From Maribellus comscasis (GTDB taxonomy: Bacteria > Bacteroidota > Bacteroidia > Bacteroidales > Prolixibacteraceae): a stretch of 64,000 bases of DNA. This document shows, one piece after another, positions 37,628 to 49,511 of the stretch; the first letter of the stretch is position 1; every line of letters starts with the position of its first letter. The notes under the pieces are model-generated. The model was not told the DNA's origin. It ran no database searches and saw only the letters and a program-made list of their open reading frames with translations. The stretch is from NCBI RefSeq assembly GCF_009762775.1, contig NZ_CP046401.1, positions 930,001-994,000 of the forward strand, read 5' to 3'. The position numbers and the translations under genes are program-made.

Positions 37628-38035
37628 TTAATACACGTAACATAATACTTCTCCACCAATATTCATTTCGCGTGCTTCCTTATCGGTAATTACGCCTTTT
37701 GAAGTAGAGATAATTGCTATGCCCAAACCATTTAGCACACGCGGAATATCGTTTGAATTGCAATATTGACGCAGGCCTGGTTTACTAATGCGTTCTAACG
37801 CTTTTATTGCAGATACCTTTGTTTCAGGATTATATTTCAATGCAATTTTAATATTTCCCTGGTATCCAGCTTCGTCTTCAAATTTATAGTTCAGGATATA
37901 ACCTTTTTCTTTTAACAATTTGGTCATTTCCTTTTTTAGTTTTGAAGCCGGGATATCAACCACACGGTGCTTTGCCATAATTGCATTACGCACCCTGGTT
38001 AAATAATCTGCTATCGGATCTGTTACTTTACTCAT
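37628..38035 (-). CDS. rpsH: 30S ribosomal protein S8
   Basis: The 135-residue protein binds the central domain of 16S rRNA. It shows [37 protein letters not shown] and [19 protein letters not shown]. In E. coli S8 is the translational repressor of the spc operon; no such operator was recognised here. It follows rpsN by 21 bases. Confidence 0.99.
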   Translation of the reverse strand: MSKVTDPIADYLTRVRNAIMAKHRVVDIPASKLKKEMTKLLKEKGYILNYKFEDEAGYQGNIKIALKYNPETKVSAIKALERISKPGLRQYCNSNDIPRVLNGLGIAIISTSKGVITDKEAREMNIGGEVLCYVY

Positions 38036-38056
38036 TTTTCAAGTTTCTTTAAACGA

Positions 38057-38326
38057 TTACCAACTTGCCTTTTTTACACCTGGAATTAAACCTGCAGAAG
38101 CCATTTCTCTGAAATTAATCCTGCTGATTCCAAACTGGCGCATGTACCCTTTTGGTCTCCCTGTTAGTTTACAACGGTTGTGCAAACGTATCTTGGAAGA
38201 GTTTTTAGGTAATTTCTGCAACCCAACCCAGTCGCCTTCGGCTTTTAGCCTGGCTCTTTTTTCGGCATACTTGTCAACTAATTTTGCGCGCTTAACTTCG
38301 CGGGCTTTCATTGATTCCTTAGCCAT
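38057..38326 (-). CDS. rpsN: 30S ribosomal protein S14
   Basis: The 89-residue protein shows the conserved end [19 protein letters not shown] and [10 protein letters not shown]. It has a single Cys, so it is the zinc-free type. It lies 3 bases after rplE and 21 bases before rpsH. Confidence 0.98.
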   Translation of the reverse strand: MAKESMKAREVKRAKLVDKYAEKRARLKAEGDWVGLQKLPKNSSKIRLHNRCKLTGRPKGYMRQFGISRINFREMASAGLIPGVKKASW

Positions 38327-38329
38327 TTC

Positions 38330-38887
38330 TTAGTTCTTTTTAACGTTTTTAAATGGTAAACCTAATTCTTTCAACAAAGCAAAACCTTCTTCGTCGGTAC
38401 TTGCAGAAGTAACAAAGGTAATGTTCATCCCATTGATTTTGCTCACTTTGTCAAGCACAATCTCCGGGAAAATTATCTGTTCCGGAACACCTAAGGTATA
38501 ATTTCCTCTCCCGTCCATTTTGCTTTCAATTCCGCGGAAATCGCGAATACGTGGCAAGGCCACTGCAATTAAACGATCAAGAAATTCATACATTTGGTCG
38601 CGACGCAGTGTAACGCGCACGCCAATAGGCATTTTTTTCCTTAACTTAAAATTAGAAATGTCCTTTTTTGACATCGTTTGTACGGCTTTTTGGCCGGCGA
38701 TTGCTGTCATTTCGTTTGTAGCAACTTCGATAATCTTTTTATCGGCGATAGCTGCTCCAACACCTTGGTTAAGAACAATTTTTTCTAATTTCGGAACCTG
38801 CATGACAGAAGAATAATCGAATTCTTTCTTCAATGCAGGAATAATTTCTTCCTGATATTTCTTTTTAAGAGTTGGTACGTAAGCCAT
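38330..38887 (-). CDS. rplE: 50S ribosomal protein L5
   Basis: The 185-residue 5S rRNA-binding protein contacts P-site tRNA. It shows [32 protein letters not shown] and [19 protein letters not shown]. Its start overlaps the last base of rplX, suggesting coupled translation. Confidence 0.99.
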   Translation of the reverse strand: MAYVPTLKKKYQEEIIPALKKEFDYSSVMQVPKLEKIVLNQGVGAAIADKKIIEVATNEMTAIAGQKAVQTMSKKDISNFKLRKKMPIGVRVTLRRDQMYEFLDRLIAVALPRIRDFRGIESKMDGRGNYTLGVPEQIIFPEIVLDKVSKINGMNITFVTSASTDEEGFALLKELGLPFKNVKKN

Positions 38888-39207
38888 TACTTAATCTCCT
38901 CTCCAGATTTTTTGGAAAAACGAACTAATTTACCTTTGTCGTTCAATTTTCTCCCAATACGTGTAGCTCCCATTTTAGGATCTTCAAGCATTAAATTCGA
39001 GATATGAACAGGTGCTTCTCTTTCAACAATACCTCCCTGCGGATTTTCAGCATTGGGTTTAGTATGTTTTTTAATCATATTAACACCTTCTACAATTGCT
39101 CTGTCGGTTTTTCTGATTACTTCTAAAACACGGCCTTTCTGACCTTTATTATTACCAGTAATCACAACCACAGTGTCACCTTTCTTTATGTGTAATTTTT
39201 TCTGCAT
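38887..39207 (-). CDS. rplX: 50S ribosomal protein L24
   Basis: The 106-residue protein starts 23S assembly. It carries the KOW motif ([20 protein letters not shown]) and [17 protein letters not shown]. It lies 18 bases after rplN and overlaps rplE by one base. Confidence 0.99.
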   Translation of the reverse strand: MQKKLHIKKGDTVVVITGNNKGQKGRVLEVIRKTDRAIVEGVNMIKKHTKPNAENPQGGIVEREAPVHISNLMLEDPKMGATRIGRKLNDKGKLVRFSKKSGEEIK

Positions 39208-39225
39208 TTTGAGCTTTTTTCTAAA

Positions 39226-39591
39226 TTACAGTACTTCGGGTGCGAGTGAAATAATTTTCATATTTTTCTCACGTAATTCACGTGCAACCGGACCAAAAAT
39301 ACGGGTTCCCCGCATTTCACCAGCGTTGTTTAACAAAACAACTGCATTATCATCGAAACGAATATAAGAACCGTCGCCACGGCGAACTTCTTTTTTCGTA
39401 CGAACAACTATTGCACGTGATACCGCACCTTTTTTAACATCGCTACCAGGTATGGCACTTTTTACAGTAACCACAACAGTATCTCCCAATGAAGCATAAC
39501 GTTTTCTGGTTCCGCCTAATACACGGATACACAGTACTTCTTTTGCTCCACTGTTATCGGCTACTGAACATCTTGATTCTTGTTGTATCAT
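39226..39591 (-). CDS. rplN: 50S ribosomal protein L14
   Basis: The 121-residue protein shows [38 protein letters not shown] and [15 protein letters not shown]. It contributes to the inter-subunit bridges. It follows rpsQ by 2 bases. Confidence 0.99.
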   Translation of the reverse strand: MIQQESRCSVADNSGAKEVLCIRVLGGTRKRYASLGDTVVVTVKSAIPGSDVKKGAVSRAIVVRTKKEVRRGDGSYIRFDDNAVVLLNNAGEMRGTRIFGPVARELREKNMKIISLAPEVL

Positions 39592-39593
39592 GA

Positions 39594-39857
39594 TTACTTA
39601 GCTCTTTCAATTACTTCAACTAATCTCCAACATTTGCTTTTACTGAGCGGACGTGTTTCCATAATCCTTACAGTGTCGCCAATGTTGCAGGTATTACTCT
39701 CATCGTGAACATGGAATTTAGTTGTTTTATTAACGAACTTACCATAAATTGGATGCTTTACTTTACGTTTTTCAGCAACCACAATGGTTTTTTCCATTTT
39801 ATTGCTAACAACCACCCCGATTCTTTCTTTCCTGAGATTTCTCACTTTATTTTCCAT
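39594..39857 (-). CDS. rpsQ: 30S ribosomal protein S17
   Basis: The 87-residue OB-fold protein shows [38 protein letters not shown] and [18 protein letters not shown]. It follows rpmC by 7 bases. Confidence 0.99.
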   Translation of the reverse strand: MENKVRNLRKERIGVVVSNKMEKTIVVAEKRKVKHPIYGKFVNKTTKFHVHDESNTCNIGDTVRIMETRPLSKSKCWRLVEVIERAK

Positions 39858-39864
39858 CGCTGAA

Positions 39865-40068
39865 TTAATTCAATTTTTCGTTTAATTCCCTATCGCGAAG
39901 AACCGTTTTTAAGCGTGCAATATTTCTCTTACTTTCTGTTAACTTGTTAGGGTTATCAAGCGGAGAAACTGCGTGATTTAAACGAAGGCGAACCAGGTTT
40001 TCCTGTTCAGTCTGTATTCTTTCGACGATCTCTTTGGTCGTCAGTTCTTTAATTTCAGATGTTTTCAT
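39865..40068 (-). CDS. rpmC: 50S ribosomal protein L29
   Basis: The 67-residue helical-hairpin protein lies near the tunnel exit. It shows [36 protein letters not shown] and [15 protein letters not shown]. It is 14 bases after rplP. Confidence 0.98.
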   Translation of the reverse strand: MKTSEIKELTTKEIVERIQTEQENLVRLRLNHAVSPLDNPNKLTESKRNIARLKTVLRDRELNEKLN

Positions 40069-40082
40069 TATTCACCTTTTTT

Positions 40083-40505
40083 TTATTCTTCGACAAAATC
40101 GCGTCTTACTACAAATTTTGTTGTAACCGGCAATTTCTGGGCTGCTAATCTTAAAGCTTCTTTGGCAAGTGCGAACGGCACGCCGTCGGCTTCAATAATT
40201 ATGCGTCCCGGAGAAACCGGAGCAACAAATGCTTCAGGAGCACCTTTACCTTTACCCATCCTTACTTCGGCTGGTTTTTTGGTAATCGGTTTATCGGGAA
40301 ATATCCGTATCCATATTTGACCTTGACGTTGCATGTGGCGGGTTACCGCAACCCTTGCTGCCTCAATTTGGCGACCGGTAATCCAGGCCTCTTCCAACGA
40401 CTTTATTCCAAATGAACCGAATGCTAACTGGTTGCCTCTTTGGGCATTTCCTTTCATTCGGCCTTTCTGTACTCTTCTAAATTTTACCTTTTTTGGCTGT
40501 AACAT
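40083..40505 (-). CDS. rplP: 50S ribosomal protein L16
   Basis: The 140-residue protein helps position A-site tRNA. It shows [39 protein letters not shown] and [19 protein letters not shown]. It lies 27 bases after rpsC. Confidence 0.99.
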   Translation of the reverse strand: MLQPKKVKFRRVQKGRMKGNAQRGNQLAFGSFGIKSLEEAWITGRQIEAARVAVTRHMQRQGQIWIRIFPDKPITKKPAEVRMGKGKGAPEAFVAPVSPGRIIIEADGVPFALAKEALRLAAQKLPVTTKFVVRRDFVEE

Positions 40506-40532
40506 CCTTGTAAATTTCTGAGTGTTAAACCA

Positions 40533-41243
40533 CTATTTTCTTCTTCTTCCACGGTTTCCACCGCCACCTTTACCACCTCTTCCCGGTTTTTGACCGATGT
40601 TTGGCGAAAGATCGCGATTTCCGTAAACCATACCTTTACAAATCCAGACTTTTACACCGATAAGTCCGGTTTTGGTCAACGCTTCAGCTAATGCGTAGTC
40701 AATATCGGCACGCAAAGTATGCAGCGGAGTACGGCCATCTTTATACATTTCAGAACGAGCCATTTCTGCTCCGTTTAACCTTCCGGAAACCAATACTTTG
40801 ATTCCTTCTGATCCCATTCTCATGGTTGAAGCAATGGCCATCTTAACTGCCCTGCGGTAAGCAATTTTACCTTCGATCTGCCGCGCAATGTTTGTTGCAA
40901 CGATTTTAGCATCGAGTTCCGGGCGTTTGATCTCAAAAATGTTGATCTGAACTTCTTTATTGGTAATTTTCTTCAGCTCTTCTTTCAGTTTATCAACTTC
41001 CTGACCTCCCTTACCAATAATAATACCTGGGCGTGACGAGTGTACGGTAATGGTGATGAGTTTCAAGGTACGTTCAATTACGATTCTTGAAATACTGGCT
41101 TTAGCCAAACGAGCGTTCAGGTATTCCCTGATCTTTTGGTCTTCTACCAGTTTGTCACCATAATCATCGCCGCCGAACCAGTTTGAGTCCCATCCTTTGA
41201 TGAATCCCAAACGATTTGCAATCGGATTTACTTTTTGTCCCAT
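40533..41243 (-). CDS. rpsC: 30S ribosomal protein S3
   Basis: The 236-residue protein lines the mRNA entry channel. It has the KH domain with [18 protein letters not shown] and the C-terminal domain with [14 protein letters not shown] Gly/Arg/Lys-rich tail ([16 protein letters not shown]) ends the protein. It follows rplV by 6 bases. Confidence 0.99.
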   Translation of the reverse strand: MGQKVNPIANRLGFIKGWDSNWFGGDDYGDKLVEDQKIREYLNARLAKASISRIVIERTLKLITITVHSSRPGIIIGKGGQEVDKLKEELKKITNKEVQINIFEIKRPELDAKIVATNIARQIEGKIAYRRAVKMAIASTMRMGSEGIKVLVSGRLNGAEMARSEMYKDGRTPLHTLRADIDYALAEALTKTGLIGVKVWICKGMVYGNRDLSPNIGQKPGRGGKGGGGNRGRRRK

Positions 41244-41249
41244 GTACTA

Positions 41250-41669
41250 TTAATTAAGATTTTCTTCAACAACACTTTCTTTACTATCTACGTAAATAGT
41301 AACGTGGTTGGAACGTTTTCTGATTCGGTGTGCACGACCCTGGGGAGCCGGACGTAACCTTTTCAGAATACGGCCTGAATCAACCATAATTTGTTTTACG
41401 TAAAGTTCACTTTCTTCTAAACGAACTCCTTCGTTTTTCGCCTGCCAATTGGCAATAGCTGAAAGAAGAAGTTTTTCTACCCTGCGGGAAGCTTCTTTTG
41501 ATGAATATTTCAAAACATCCAGCGCTTTATTTACCTCCATGCCGCGGATCATATCAGCTACAAGCCTCATTTTCCTTGGAGATGTTGGGCAGTTTCTCAA
41601 AACAGCAAAATATTGTTGTTTTTTTTCTTCTTTTCTTTTTTCAGCTGCTAGTCTTTTTCTGGCACCCAT
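41250..41669 (-). CDS. rplV: 50S ribosomal protein L22
   Basis: The 139-residue protein lines the exit tunnel with a long loop. It shows [18 protein letters not shown] and [20 protein letters not shown]. It is longer than the 110-residue E. coli protein, mainly through a Lys/Glu-rich N-terminal extension ([14 protein letters not shown]). It follows rpsS by 28 bases. Confidence 0.98.
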   Translation of the reverse strand: MGARKRLAAEKRKEEKKQQYFAVLRNCPTSPRKMRLVADMIRGMEVNKALDVLKYSSKEASRRVEKLLLSAIANWQAKNEGVRLEESELYVKQIMVDSGRILKRLRPAPQGRAHRIRKRSNHVTIYVDSKESVVEENLN

Positions 41670-41697
41670 TTCTTTTTCTTTTAAAATTAATTATGCC

Positions 41698-41964
41698 TTA
41701 TCTTTTATTACCAGCATGCCCCCTGAATGTACGCGTAGGTGCGAATTCACCCAAACGGTGACCAACCATATTCTCGGTAATGTATACCGGAATGAACTTG
41801 TTTCCGTTATGTACTGCAACAGTATGGCCTACAAAATCAGGAGAAATTACTGATGCCCTGGCCCATGTTTTAACAACCGATTTTTTCCCTGACTCATTCA
41901 TAGCCAGAACTTTTCTTTCAAGTTTAAAATCGATAAAAGGACCTTTTTTTAATGAACGACTCAT
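41698..41964 (-). CDS. rpsS: 30S ribosomal protein S19
   Basis: The 88-residue head protein shows [40 protein letters not shown] and [18 protein letters not shown]. It lies 17 bases after rplB. Confidence 0.99.
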   Translation of the reverse strand: MSRSLKKGPFIDFKLERKVLAMNESGKKSVVKTWARASVISPDFVGHTVAVHNGNKFIPVYITENMVGHRLGEFAPTRTFRGHAGNKR

Positions 41965-41981
41965 AATTTATTCCTCTTTAA

Positions 41982-42806
<825 letters not shown>

Positions 42807-42812
42807 TTTATA

Positions 42813-43103
42813 TTAAATATTACTATAAAAGTCAATACTATCACCTTCTACCAAAGTAACAATTGCTTTTTTGTAAGAAGCAGTTTTACCGGTAATGATA
42901 CCGCCTTTGGTATATCTTGATTTCATTTTCCCACCATAAACCATGGTATTTACGCTGTCAACCGAAACATTATAAAGGTTTTCAACAGCCTTTTTAATTT
43001 GAGGTTTGGTTGCTCTGCGATCAACGACAAAACCGTAACGGTTAAACCGCTCTGCCTGGTCTGTCATTTTTTCTGTTACTAATGGTTTTATTAATATTTC
43101 CAT
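42813..43103 (-). CDS. rplW: 50S ribosomal protein L23
   Basis: The 96-residue protein sits at the tunnel exit, where trigger factor and SRP dock. It shows LIKPLVTEKMTDQAE, YGFVVDRRATKPQIKKAVE and VNTMVYGGKMKSRYTKGG. It follows rplD by 12 bases. Confidence 0.98.
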   Translation of the reverse strand: MEILIKPLVTEKMTDQAERFNRYGFVVDRRATKPQIKKAVENLYNVSVDSVNTMVYGGKMKSRYTKGGIITGKTASYKKAIVTLVEGDSIDFYSNI

Positions 43104-43115
43104 TTTTTACAAGCC

Positions 43116-43745
43116 TTATAGGTTAAACGCCTCTTCAATTTTTTTGACAGACCCCTCAACAAGAACAACAGTTTTTGCGTTTAAAATCTGATAAGTATTT
43201 AATTCTGAAGCAATTACAACCGAAACATCCTTCAAATTTCTGGAGGACAAATATATATTATTATTTTCGACTGGTAAAACGAAAAGTGACTTTTTATCAG
43301 CGATTTGCAAATTTGCTTTAATCGTCACCAATTCCTTTGTTTTAGGCGCTTCCAAATTAAAATCTTCGAGAACTACAATACTTTTTTCGTTTGCCTTATA
43401 AGTCAACGCTGATTTTCTGGCCAACTGTTTTACTTTCTTGTTCAGTTTAAAGCCATAATTGCGCGGACGTGGCCCAAAAACAGTACCACCACCACGGAAA
43501 ACAGGAGACTTGATACTACCGGCACGAGCTGTACCTGTACCCTTTTGTCTTTTTATTTTCTTGGTACTTCCTGTAATCTCAGCACGTTCTTTTGCTTTAT
43601 GTGTTCCCTGACGCTGATTTGCCAAATATTGTTTCACATCGAGATAAATGGCATGGTCGCTGGGTTCAATACCGAAAATCTGGTCATTTAAAGCGACCTT
43701 TCTTCCGGTTTCTTTTCCTTCTATATTCAGTACACTTAGTTCCAT
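43116..43745 (-). CDS. rplD: 50S ribosomal protein L4
   Basis: The 209-residue protein reaches into the exit tunnel; its loop is [25 protein letters not shown] and is followed by [20 protein letters not shown]. In E. coli L4 also represses the S10 operon. Its start overlaps the end of rplC by 10 bases, suggesting coupled translation. Confidence 0.99.
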   Translation of the reverse strand: MELSVLNIEGKETGRKVALNDQIFGIEPSDHAIYLDVKQYLANQRQGTHKAKERAEITGSTKKIKRQKGTGTARAGSIKSPVFRGGGTVFGPRPRNYGFKLNKKVKQLARKSALTYKANEKSIVVLEDFNLEAPKTKELVTIKANLQIADKKSLFVLPVENNNIYLSSRNLKDVSVVIASELNTYQILNAKTVVLVEGSVKKIEEAFNL

Positions 43746-44365
43746 TGTTTCCTAATAATTATGTATGAACCTTTGGCGCCAGGCACTGAACCTTTCACCA
43801 CAATTAAATTCTTTTCAGGAATAATTTTCACTACTTCCAGGTTTTCAATAGTGATGGTTTTACCACCATCTCTACCTGCCATTCGCATTCCTTTAAAAAC
43901 ACGCGAGGGCCACGAGGAGGCTCCGATAGAACCAGGTGCTCTCAGCCTGTTGTGCTGTCCGTGTGTTGCATCATTCACACCACGGAAATTGTGTCTTTTT
44001 ACTACACCCTGGAATCCTTTACCTTTTGAAACACCGATTACGTCAACGTAATCTCTTTCATGAAAAATTGAAACATCGATTTCCTGTCCCAACTCAAATT
44101 CTTCCTGGTAAGTGTTATGAAACTCAACTACTTTACGCTTTGGTGAAACACCAGCCTTTTTAAAGTGGCCATACTCGGCTTTTGTGGCGTGTTTTTCTTT
44201 CTTATCGCCATAAGCCAACTGAAGCGCTTCGTAGCCGTCGGTTTTGGTGGTTTTCACTTGTGTAACTACACAAGGACCAGCCTCAATCACAGTGCATGGG
44301 ATATTTTTCCCCTCAACACTGAATACGGATGTCATTCCGATTTTTTTTCCAATAATACCAGCCAT
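43736..44365 (-). CDS. rplC: 50S ribosomal protein L3
   Basis: The 209-residue protein approaches the peptidyl-transferase centre. It shows [36 protein letters not shown] and [20 protein letters not shown]. It follows rpsJ by 21 bases. Confidence 0.99.
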   Translation of the reverse strand: MAGIIGKKIGMTSVFSVEGKNIPCTVIEAGPCVVTQVKTTKTDGYEALQLAYGDKKEKHATKAEYGHFKKAGVSPKRKVVEFHNTYQEEFELGQEIDVSIFHERDYVDVIGVSKGKGFQGVVKRHNFRGVNDATHGQHNRLRAPGSIGASSWPSRVFKGMRMAGRDGGKTITIENLEVVKIIPEKNLIVVKGSVPGAKGSYIIIRKQWN

Positions 44366-44386
44366 TTTTCGACTACTTTTTAATTA

Positions 44387-44692
44387 TCAAACTTTAATTT
44401 CAACTTCAACGCCACTGGGTAATTCCAGCTTCATTAAGGCGTCAATTGTTTTTGCGGTAGAGCTGTAAATATCAATCAAACGTTTGTATGACGACAACTG
44501 AAACTGCTCTCTCGATTTTTTATTTACGAAAGTGGAACGCAAAACTGTAAAAACTCTTCTGTGCGTTGGTAGCGGAATAGGACCACTTACAACAGCTCCG
44601 GTAGTTTTTACCGTTTTAACGATCTTCTCAGCCGATTTGTCAACAAGGTTGTGATCGTAAGATTTCAGCTTAATCCTGATCTTTTGACTCAT
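44387..44692 (-). CDS. rpsJ: 30S ribosomal protein S10
   Basis: The 101-residue head protein shows [38 protein letters not shown] and [17 protein letters not shown]. It directly follows fusA (20 bases); tuf, which separates these genes in many bacteria, is not here. Confidence 0.99.
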   Translation of the reverse strand: MSQKIRIKLKSYDHNLVDKSAEKIVKTVKTTGAVVSGPIPLPTHRRVFTVLRSTFVNKKSREQFQLSSYKRLIDIYSSTAKTIDALMKLELPSGVEVEIKV

Positions 44693-44712
44693 AATGAGAA
44701 AATTGTTATAAA

Positions 44713-46827
44713 TTATTTTAATAAATCAACTCTTCCCTGTACACTTTCCAATACTTTCTCTGCCAACTGACGCGGTACTTCCTGGTAGTCGTTAAACTCC
44801 ATTGACGAAGTAGCACGCCCAGACGAGAGCGTACGCAATACCGTTACATAACCAAACTGTTCTGATAACGGAACTTTTGCGTTTAATACTTTTGCACCGC
44901 CTTTTGTTTCCATTCCTGCAATATCACCACGACGACGGTTCAAATCTCCAATAATATCACCCATATATTCTTCCGGAGTAACAATCTCCAGTTTCATAAT
45001 AGGTTCAAGCAATTTGGGGCCTGCCTTAGAGGCCGCATTCTTAAATGCTTGTCTCGCACAAATTTCAAACGACAACTGGTCTGAATCCACCGGGTGAAAA
45101 GAACCGTCAAGCAATGTCACTTTAAGGCTGTCGATCGGATATCCCGCAAGCGGTCCGTTTGACAGTGCTTCCTGAAATCCTTTTTGCACGGAAGGAATAA
45201 ATTCACGTGGAATTCTTCCACCTTTTACCTCGTCGACAAATTGTAAACCCTGTACTCCTTCGTCTGCGGGTTCGACCCGAACAATAATATCAGCAAATTT
45301 ACCACGTCCACCGGTTTGTTTTTTGAATACTTCGCGTAACTCAACCGATTGGCTAATTGCTTCTTTATATGCTACCTGGGGAGCTCCCTGGTTACACTCA
45401 ACTTTAAATTCACGTCTCAGCCTGTCGATCAAAATTTCGAGGTGAAGTTCTCCCATACCGCGAATTACGGTTTGACCTGAGTCAGGATCAGTATTTACCT
45501 GGAATGTCGGGTCTTCTTCTGCCAGTTTGGCTAAACCGTTTCCAAGACGATCCAAATCCTTTTGTGATTTTGGTTCTACCGCAATACCAATAACCGGTTC
45601 CGGAAATTCCATACTCTCCAGTTCGATCGGGTTTTTAATATCACAAAGGGTATCACCTGTACGAATATCTTTAAATCCAACTGCTGCACAGATATCTCCT
45701 GCTTCAATTACATCCTTTGGATTTTGTTTATTTGAGTGCATCTGGTACAAACGTGAAATACGCTCTTTTTTACCTGTTCTTGAGTTTAATACCTGAGAAC
45801 CGGATTCAATTTTACCTGAATACACCCGGATATATGCCAAACGACCAACAAACGGGTCGGTAGCAATTTTAAATGCCAAAGCGGCAAGTGGTTCGTCAAC
45901 ATCTGCTGTCCGGGTAACTTCTTTATCAATTACCGGATTTTTACCTGTTACATCTCCTTTATCAAGCGGGCTTGGAAGGAAAGCACATACTGAATCGAGC
46001 AAACGCTGAACTCCTTTATTTTTAAATGCTGATCCACACATCATTGGGATAATAACCCCATCAATAGTAGCACGGCGAATAACCGTAAGCATCTCCTCCT
46101 TTGTTATAGAATCAGGGTCTTCGAAATAACGTTCCAAAATTGCATCGTCAACTTCGGCAACCGATTCTACCAGTTTTTCTTTCCATTCTTCAGCCTGTTC
46201 CATCAATTCTTCAGGAATTTCTTCGAGGCTGTAGTTGGTTCCCATATTTTCATCGTCGAACCAACGAATGGCTTTCATTTCAATAAGATCGATAACTCCT
46301 TCAAATCTTTCTTCAGCACCGATCGGAATTTGAACAGGTACCGGGTTTGCTCCCAGTTTTTCTTTAATATCATTATATACATTAAAGAAATCGGCTCCCT
46401 GGCGATCCATTTTATTTACAAAAGCGATTCTAGGAACACCATATTTTTCGGCCTGACGCCATACCGTTTCCGATTGAGCTTCAACGCCACCTACTGCACA
46501 AAAAAGTGCAACGGTACCATCCAAAACACGTAACGAGCGTTCAACTTCGACGGTGAAATCAACGTGCCCGGGAGTATCAATGATGTTGATCTTGTGTTCA
46601 GCATCTTTATATTTCCAGAAAGTGGTTGTAGCAGCAGAAGTAATTGTAATGCCTCTTTCCTGCTCCTGTTCCATCCAGTCCATGGTAGCAGCGCCATCGT
46701 GAACTTCACCAATACGATGCGTTAATCCCGTGTAAAAGAGAATTCGCTCTGTTACTGTGGTCTTACCCGCATCAATATGCGCCATAATACCAATGTTTCT
46801 TGTATTTTTCAGATCTTGTTTAGCCAT
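44713..46827 (-). CDS. fusA: Elongation factor G
   Basis: The 704-residue GTPase drives ribosomal translocation. The G motifs are AHIDAGKT (16-23), DTPGHVDF and NKMDRQGA, followed by domains II-V. The domain IV loop block ([14 protein letters not shown], then [16 protein letters not shown]) and domain [19 protein letters not shown] are typical. It lies between rpsG (67 bases) and rpsJ (20 bases). It is the canonical form, not a tetracycline-protection or mitochondrial-type paralogue. Confidence 0.98.
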   Translation of the reverse strand: MAKQDLKNTRNIGIMAHIDAGKTTVTERILFYTGLTHRIGEVHDGAATMDWMEQEQERGITITSAATTTFWKYKDAEHKINIIDTPGHVDFTVEVERSLRVLDGTVALFCAVGGVEAQSETVWRQAEKYGVPRIAFVNKMDRQGADFFNVYNDIKEKLGANPVPVQIPIGAEERFEGVIDLIEMKAIRWFDDENMGTNYSLEEIPEELMEQAEEWKEKLVESVAEVDDAILERYFEDPDSITKEEMLTVIRRATIDGVIIPMMCGSAFKNKGVQRLLDSVCAFLPSPLDKGDVTGKNPVIDKEVTRTADVDEPLAALAFKIATDPFVGRLAYIRVYSGKIESGSQVLNSRTGKKERISRLYQMHSNKQNPKDVIEAGDICAAVGFKDIRTGDTLCDIKNPIELESMEFPEPVIGIAVEPKSQKDLDRLGNGLAKLAEEDPTFQVNTDPDSGQTVIRGMGELHLEILIDRLRREFKVECNQGAPQVAYKEAISQSVELREVFKKQTGGRGKFADIIVRVEPADEGVQGLQFVDEVKGGRIPREFIPSVQKGFQEALSNGPLAGYPIDSLKVTLLDGSFHPVDSDQLSFEICARQAFKNAASKAGPKLLEPIMKLEIVTPEEYMGDIIGDLNRRRGDIAGMETKGGAKVLNAKVPLSEQFGYVTVLRTLSSGRATSSMEFNDYQEVPRQLAEKVLESVQGRVDLLK

Positions 46828-46894
46828 TTTTTAAACCAATTTTCTTAATCCTATTTTTACTAATCTTAAAAACTAAACTATACCATTTTCTAAA

Positions 46895-47371
46895 CTAAAA
46901 TCTGAAATGTGCAAACGCACGGTTTGCTTCGGCCATTCTGTGGGTATCTTCTTTCTTTTTGAAAGCTCCACCTTCTTCATTAAATGCAGCCACAATTTCT
47001 GCAGATAATTTATCGGCCATTGATTTACCCGAACGCTTCCGGGCAAACAATATCATATTTTTAATACTGATTGCGGTTTTTCTTTCCGGTCTGATTTCCA
47101 TCGGTACCTGGAAAGTAGCACCACCTACACGGCGGCTTTTAACTTCAACAGCCGGAGTAATATTTTCCAATGCTTTTTTCCAAACATCAAGAGGCGAAAG
47201 TTCTGTATCTTTCACTCTTTTTTCAACCATATCCAATGTTTGATAGAAAATGGCATAAGCAGTAGATTTTTTACCATCTACCATTAAATCGTTGACAAAC
47301 CGGGTTACCAAAGTATCGTTGAATTTTGGGTCCGGAAGCAAAATCCGCTTTTTTGGTTTCGTCTTTCTCAT
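46895..47371 (-). CDS. rpsG: 30S ribosomal protein S7
   Basis: The 158-residue protein starts head assembly. It shows [42 protein letters not shown] and the end [19 protein letters not shown]. It is preceded by a 129-base spacer from rpsL, the longest gap inside this array. Confidence 0.99.
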   Translation of the reverse strand: MRKTKPKKRILLPDPKFNDTLVTRFVNDLMVDGKKSTAYAIFYQTLDMVEKRVKDTELSPLDVWKKALENITPAVEVKSRRVGGATFQVPMEIRPERKTAISIKNMILFARKRSGKSMADKLSAEIVAAFNEEGGAFKKKEDTHRMAEANRAFAHFRF

Positions 47372-47414
47372 TTTAAAACTTTTAAGTGTTATTTAAATTG
47401 GCTGCCCGTAGGCG

Positions 47415-47439
47415 GTCTTCAGCGTTTTCTTCGGAAGAC
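47415..47439 (-). promoter_or_regulatory. Candidate structured element in the rpsL-rpsG spacer
   Basis: GTCTTC (47415-47420) and GAAGAC (47434-47439) can pair across 13 bases, and the inner TCTTC and GAAGA offer an alternative pairing. In E. coli the equivalent spacer holds the S7 translational operator. Similarity of position is the only link, so the role is speculative. Confidence 0.25.
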
Positions 47440-47500
47440 ATTTTGAAAGAAAACCTTACTCAACCAAACCACTGCAAATAACGTTGTTAAATACTATTTT

Positions 47501-47875
47501 TTACTTTTTGGGTTTTTTAGCACCATATTTTGAACGACGTTGCAAACGTCCTTCTACACCTGCTGTATCAAGAGCACCACGAATCAAGTGGTAACGTACA
47601 CCGGGTAAGTCTTTTACCCTGCCGCCACGTACCAATACAATGGAGTGTTCCTGCAAATTGTGTCCTTCACCGGGAATATACGCGTTTACCTCTTTTCCAT
47701 TGGTTAACCTTACCCTTGCTACTTTGCGCATCGCTGAGTTAGGTTTTTTGGGAGTTGTGGTATAAACACGCACACATACACCGCGACGTTGCGGGCATGA
47801 ATCTAAAGCCGGAGATTTACTCTTCTCAACTTTAGTTTGTCTTCCTTTTCTAACTAACTGTTGAATAGTTGGCAT
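47501..47875 (-). CDS. rpsL: 30S ribosomal protein S12
   Basis: The 124-residue decoding-centre protein shows [37 protein letters not shown] and [12 protein letters not shown]. Lys43 and Lys88, the positions changed in streptomycin-resistant mutants, are both wild type. It is the first gene of the array, downstream of two promoter-like sites. Confidence 0.99.
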   Translation of the reverse strand: MPTIQQLVRKGRQTKVEKSKSPALDSCPQRRGVCVRVYTTTPKKPNSAMRKVARVRLTNGKEVNAYIPGEGHNLQEHSIVLVRGGRVKDLPGVRYHLIRGALDTAGVEGRLQRRSKYGAKKPKK

Positions 47876-47923
47876 AAATACCTGTTTTTTATAACGTTAA
47901 TAATACTTTTTCAAAACGGACTG

Positions 47924-47953
47924 CAAAAGTATGCAAAAATCCTTAAAAACAAT
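47924..47953 (-). promoter_or_regulatory. Promoter-like site P1 for the ribosomal array
   Basis: On the minus strand this reads ATTG, 18 bases, then TACTTTTG, an exact match to the Bacteroidota -7 consensus TAnnTTTG with an approximate -33 box (TTTG expected). The implied start is about 40 bases upstream of the rpsL ATG. No expression data support it. Confidence 0.5.
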
Positions 47954-47997
47954 ACGTTTCGGGGGAAAAATGCATAGCACCCCCTTAAAACGGCACG

Positions 47998-48027
47998 CAA
48001 AAGTACAAATTCTTACCAAAGAACAAT
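47998..48027 (-). promoter_or_regulatory. Promoter-like site P2 for the ribosomal array
   Basis: It has the same layout as P1, 74 bases further upstream: ATTG, 18 bases, TACTTTTG. Two copies with identical boxes and spacing make chance less likely. Both lie between the end of the HlyD-type gene and rpsL. Confidence 0.45.
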
Positions 48028-48097
48028 AACATTTTACTTCTTTTTTCCAAAAATTAAGATTGATATCGGGGGAATAAAAGATACCTACAGAGAAAAA

Positions 48098-49471
48098 TTA
48101 ATTATTTACCCTTTCTTTCCATAACGCTTTGAGTGGATTAAATATACGCTGTATCAATTTCAGGTCTTCCGTTATAATTTCGGCCTGCCCCATTAACTGA
48201 TTTTGAAGTTCAAGAGACTTCCCGTAATTGGTAACCAATCCTTCAGGAAAAACAACTTCGACCATATAAAAATTATCTTCTGCCGGAACAAGAGAAACAT
48301 TGCTTACTTTTCCCCTTACCAAACCATATTCCATGTAGGGATAATTATCAAATTTTATATTAACATCCAATCCCTGTTTTACTTTTCCTGAACCGCGAAT
48401 AGGAAGTTCTACTTTCCCAACAAGCTCACCAAGGTTTTCGGGAACAACGGTAAATACCCTGTCGCCCTGAGTAACATTTTGATTGACACTCCAAAATTTA
48501 TTAAAAGTAATAACTCCTTCGGTAGGAGATCGCATAAGATAGGTTAGCGCCCAATTACTCACTTCGCTTTTTAAAATATTGAATGCTTCCTGTAGCTCTG
48601 ATTTGAATTTGTTTTTCTGGTCGGAATACAGTTTTTCATTTTCAATTATCTTCTGTTCCAGTTCACTGATTTCAATTTCACGTTCAGCAAGCTGAGACCG
48701 CAAACCGTCGAGTTCCCCTTTTTTACTCAACATCTCGGCTTCAGCCAATTCCAGGTCAGTGGAAGCAATTACCTGCCGGTCTTTTAATCCTTGTTGTCGC
48801 TCAAAATTCCTTTTTCTTATTTCGTACTCGTTATTTACTGCGTTTTTTTGCTCCCACAGTCTGTCGTATAAAATACGAGCCATGTTGCGCTGCTGTTTTA
48901 ACGATTCATTCATTCGGGGATAGTAATTCTGTTCAACAAACAGAAGCAGCTCATCATATTTTTTTAAAAACAGTGAATAGTATTCCTGGATTGTTCCGAG
49001 CTGAAGGTTTTTATCAAAAACTGGACGAATTGAAAAACCCAGGCTGTCAAAAACAGGTTGAACAGAATCAATCAGCACATCAAGTTTTTGTACATCACTG
49101 TATTCAGCGGGATTTTGGATAAGCGCAATTACCTGCCCTGCTTTTACCCTGTCGTTGTCGGCAACCAGCAATTGTTCTATTTTACCGGTGGAACGGGCGA
49201 CTAAAGTAGCCGGGGGATTTTCGGTTGTTACTACAATGCTGGAACGTAAAACTTCAGGATATTTGAAAACAAACGCAGATATAATGATAACAGCAAACAC
49301 AGCAAGAAAGATATAAATGCCAAAACGCACAATACGTGCGGGAACTCCACCCAGAATTTCCTGCACCTCACTTGAACGGATTTCTATAACGCCCCTTTTA
49401 CCTCCGGTTGGCGGTTTTGCTTCCTGAGGTGAATTGGTTGCGTTTGCTGTATTTCCTGTATTATCCGGCAT
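48098..49471 (-). CDS. HlyD-family membrane fusion (adaptor) protein
   Basis: The 457-residue adaptor has a short cytoplasmic N-terminus, one membrane segment (FGIYIFLAVFAVIIISAFVF, about 51-70) and a periplasmic part. The biotinyl-lipoyl half motif (STGKIEQLLVADNDRVKAGQ) and a long coiled-coil region (about 180-310) are followed by the beta-barrel domain (PTEGVITF, GDRVFTVVPEN). It links the inner-membrane exporter to an outer-membrane channel. It lies 40 bases downstream of the C39 ABC exporter, so the two form an export operon. No TolC-type gene is in the window. Confidence 0.93.
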   Translation of the reverse strand: MPDNTGNTANATNSPQEAKPPTGGKRGVIEIRSSEVQEILGGVPARIVRFGIYIFLAVFAVIIISAFVFKYPEVLRSSIVVTTENPPATLVARSTGKIEQLLVADNDRVKAGQVIALIQNPAEYSDVQKLDVLIDSVQPVFDSLGFSIRPVFDKNLQLGTIQEYYSLFLKKYDELLLFVEQNYYPRMNESLKQQRNMARILYDRLWEQKNAVNNEYEIRKRNFERQQGLKDRQVIASTDLELAEAEMLSKKGELDGLRSQLAEREIEISELEQKIIENEKLYSDQKNKFKSELQEAFNILKSEVSNWALTYLMRSPTEGVITFNKFWSVNQNVTQGDRVFTVVPENLGELVGKVELPIRGSGKVKQGLDVNIKFDNYPYMEYGLVRGKVSNVSLVPAEDNFYMVEVVFPEGLVTNYGKSLELQNQLMGQAEIITEDLKLIQRIFNPLKALWKERVNN

Positions 49472-49511
49472 ATTTACCTTTTCTGTTTCTCGTTCCCTTT
49501 TAAGAGGTTTT

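Noticed and set aside
37615..37659. Longer start for L6
   Set aside because: It would overlap rpsH, and MSRIGK at 37614 is the standard L6 start.
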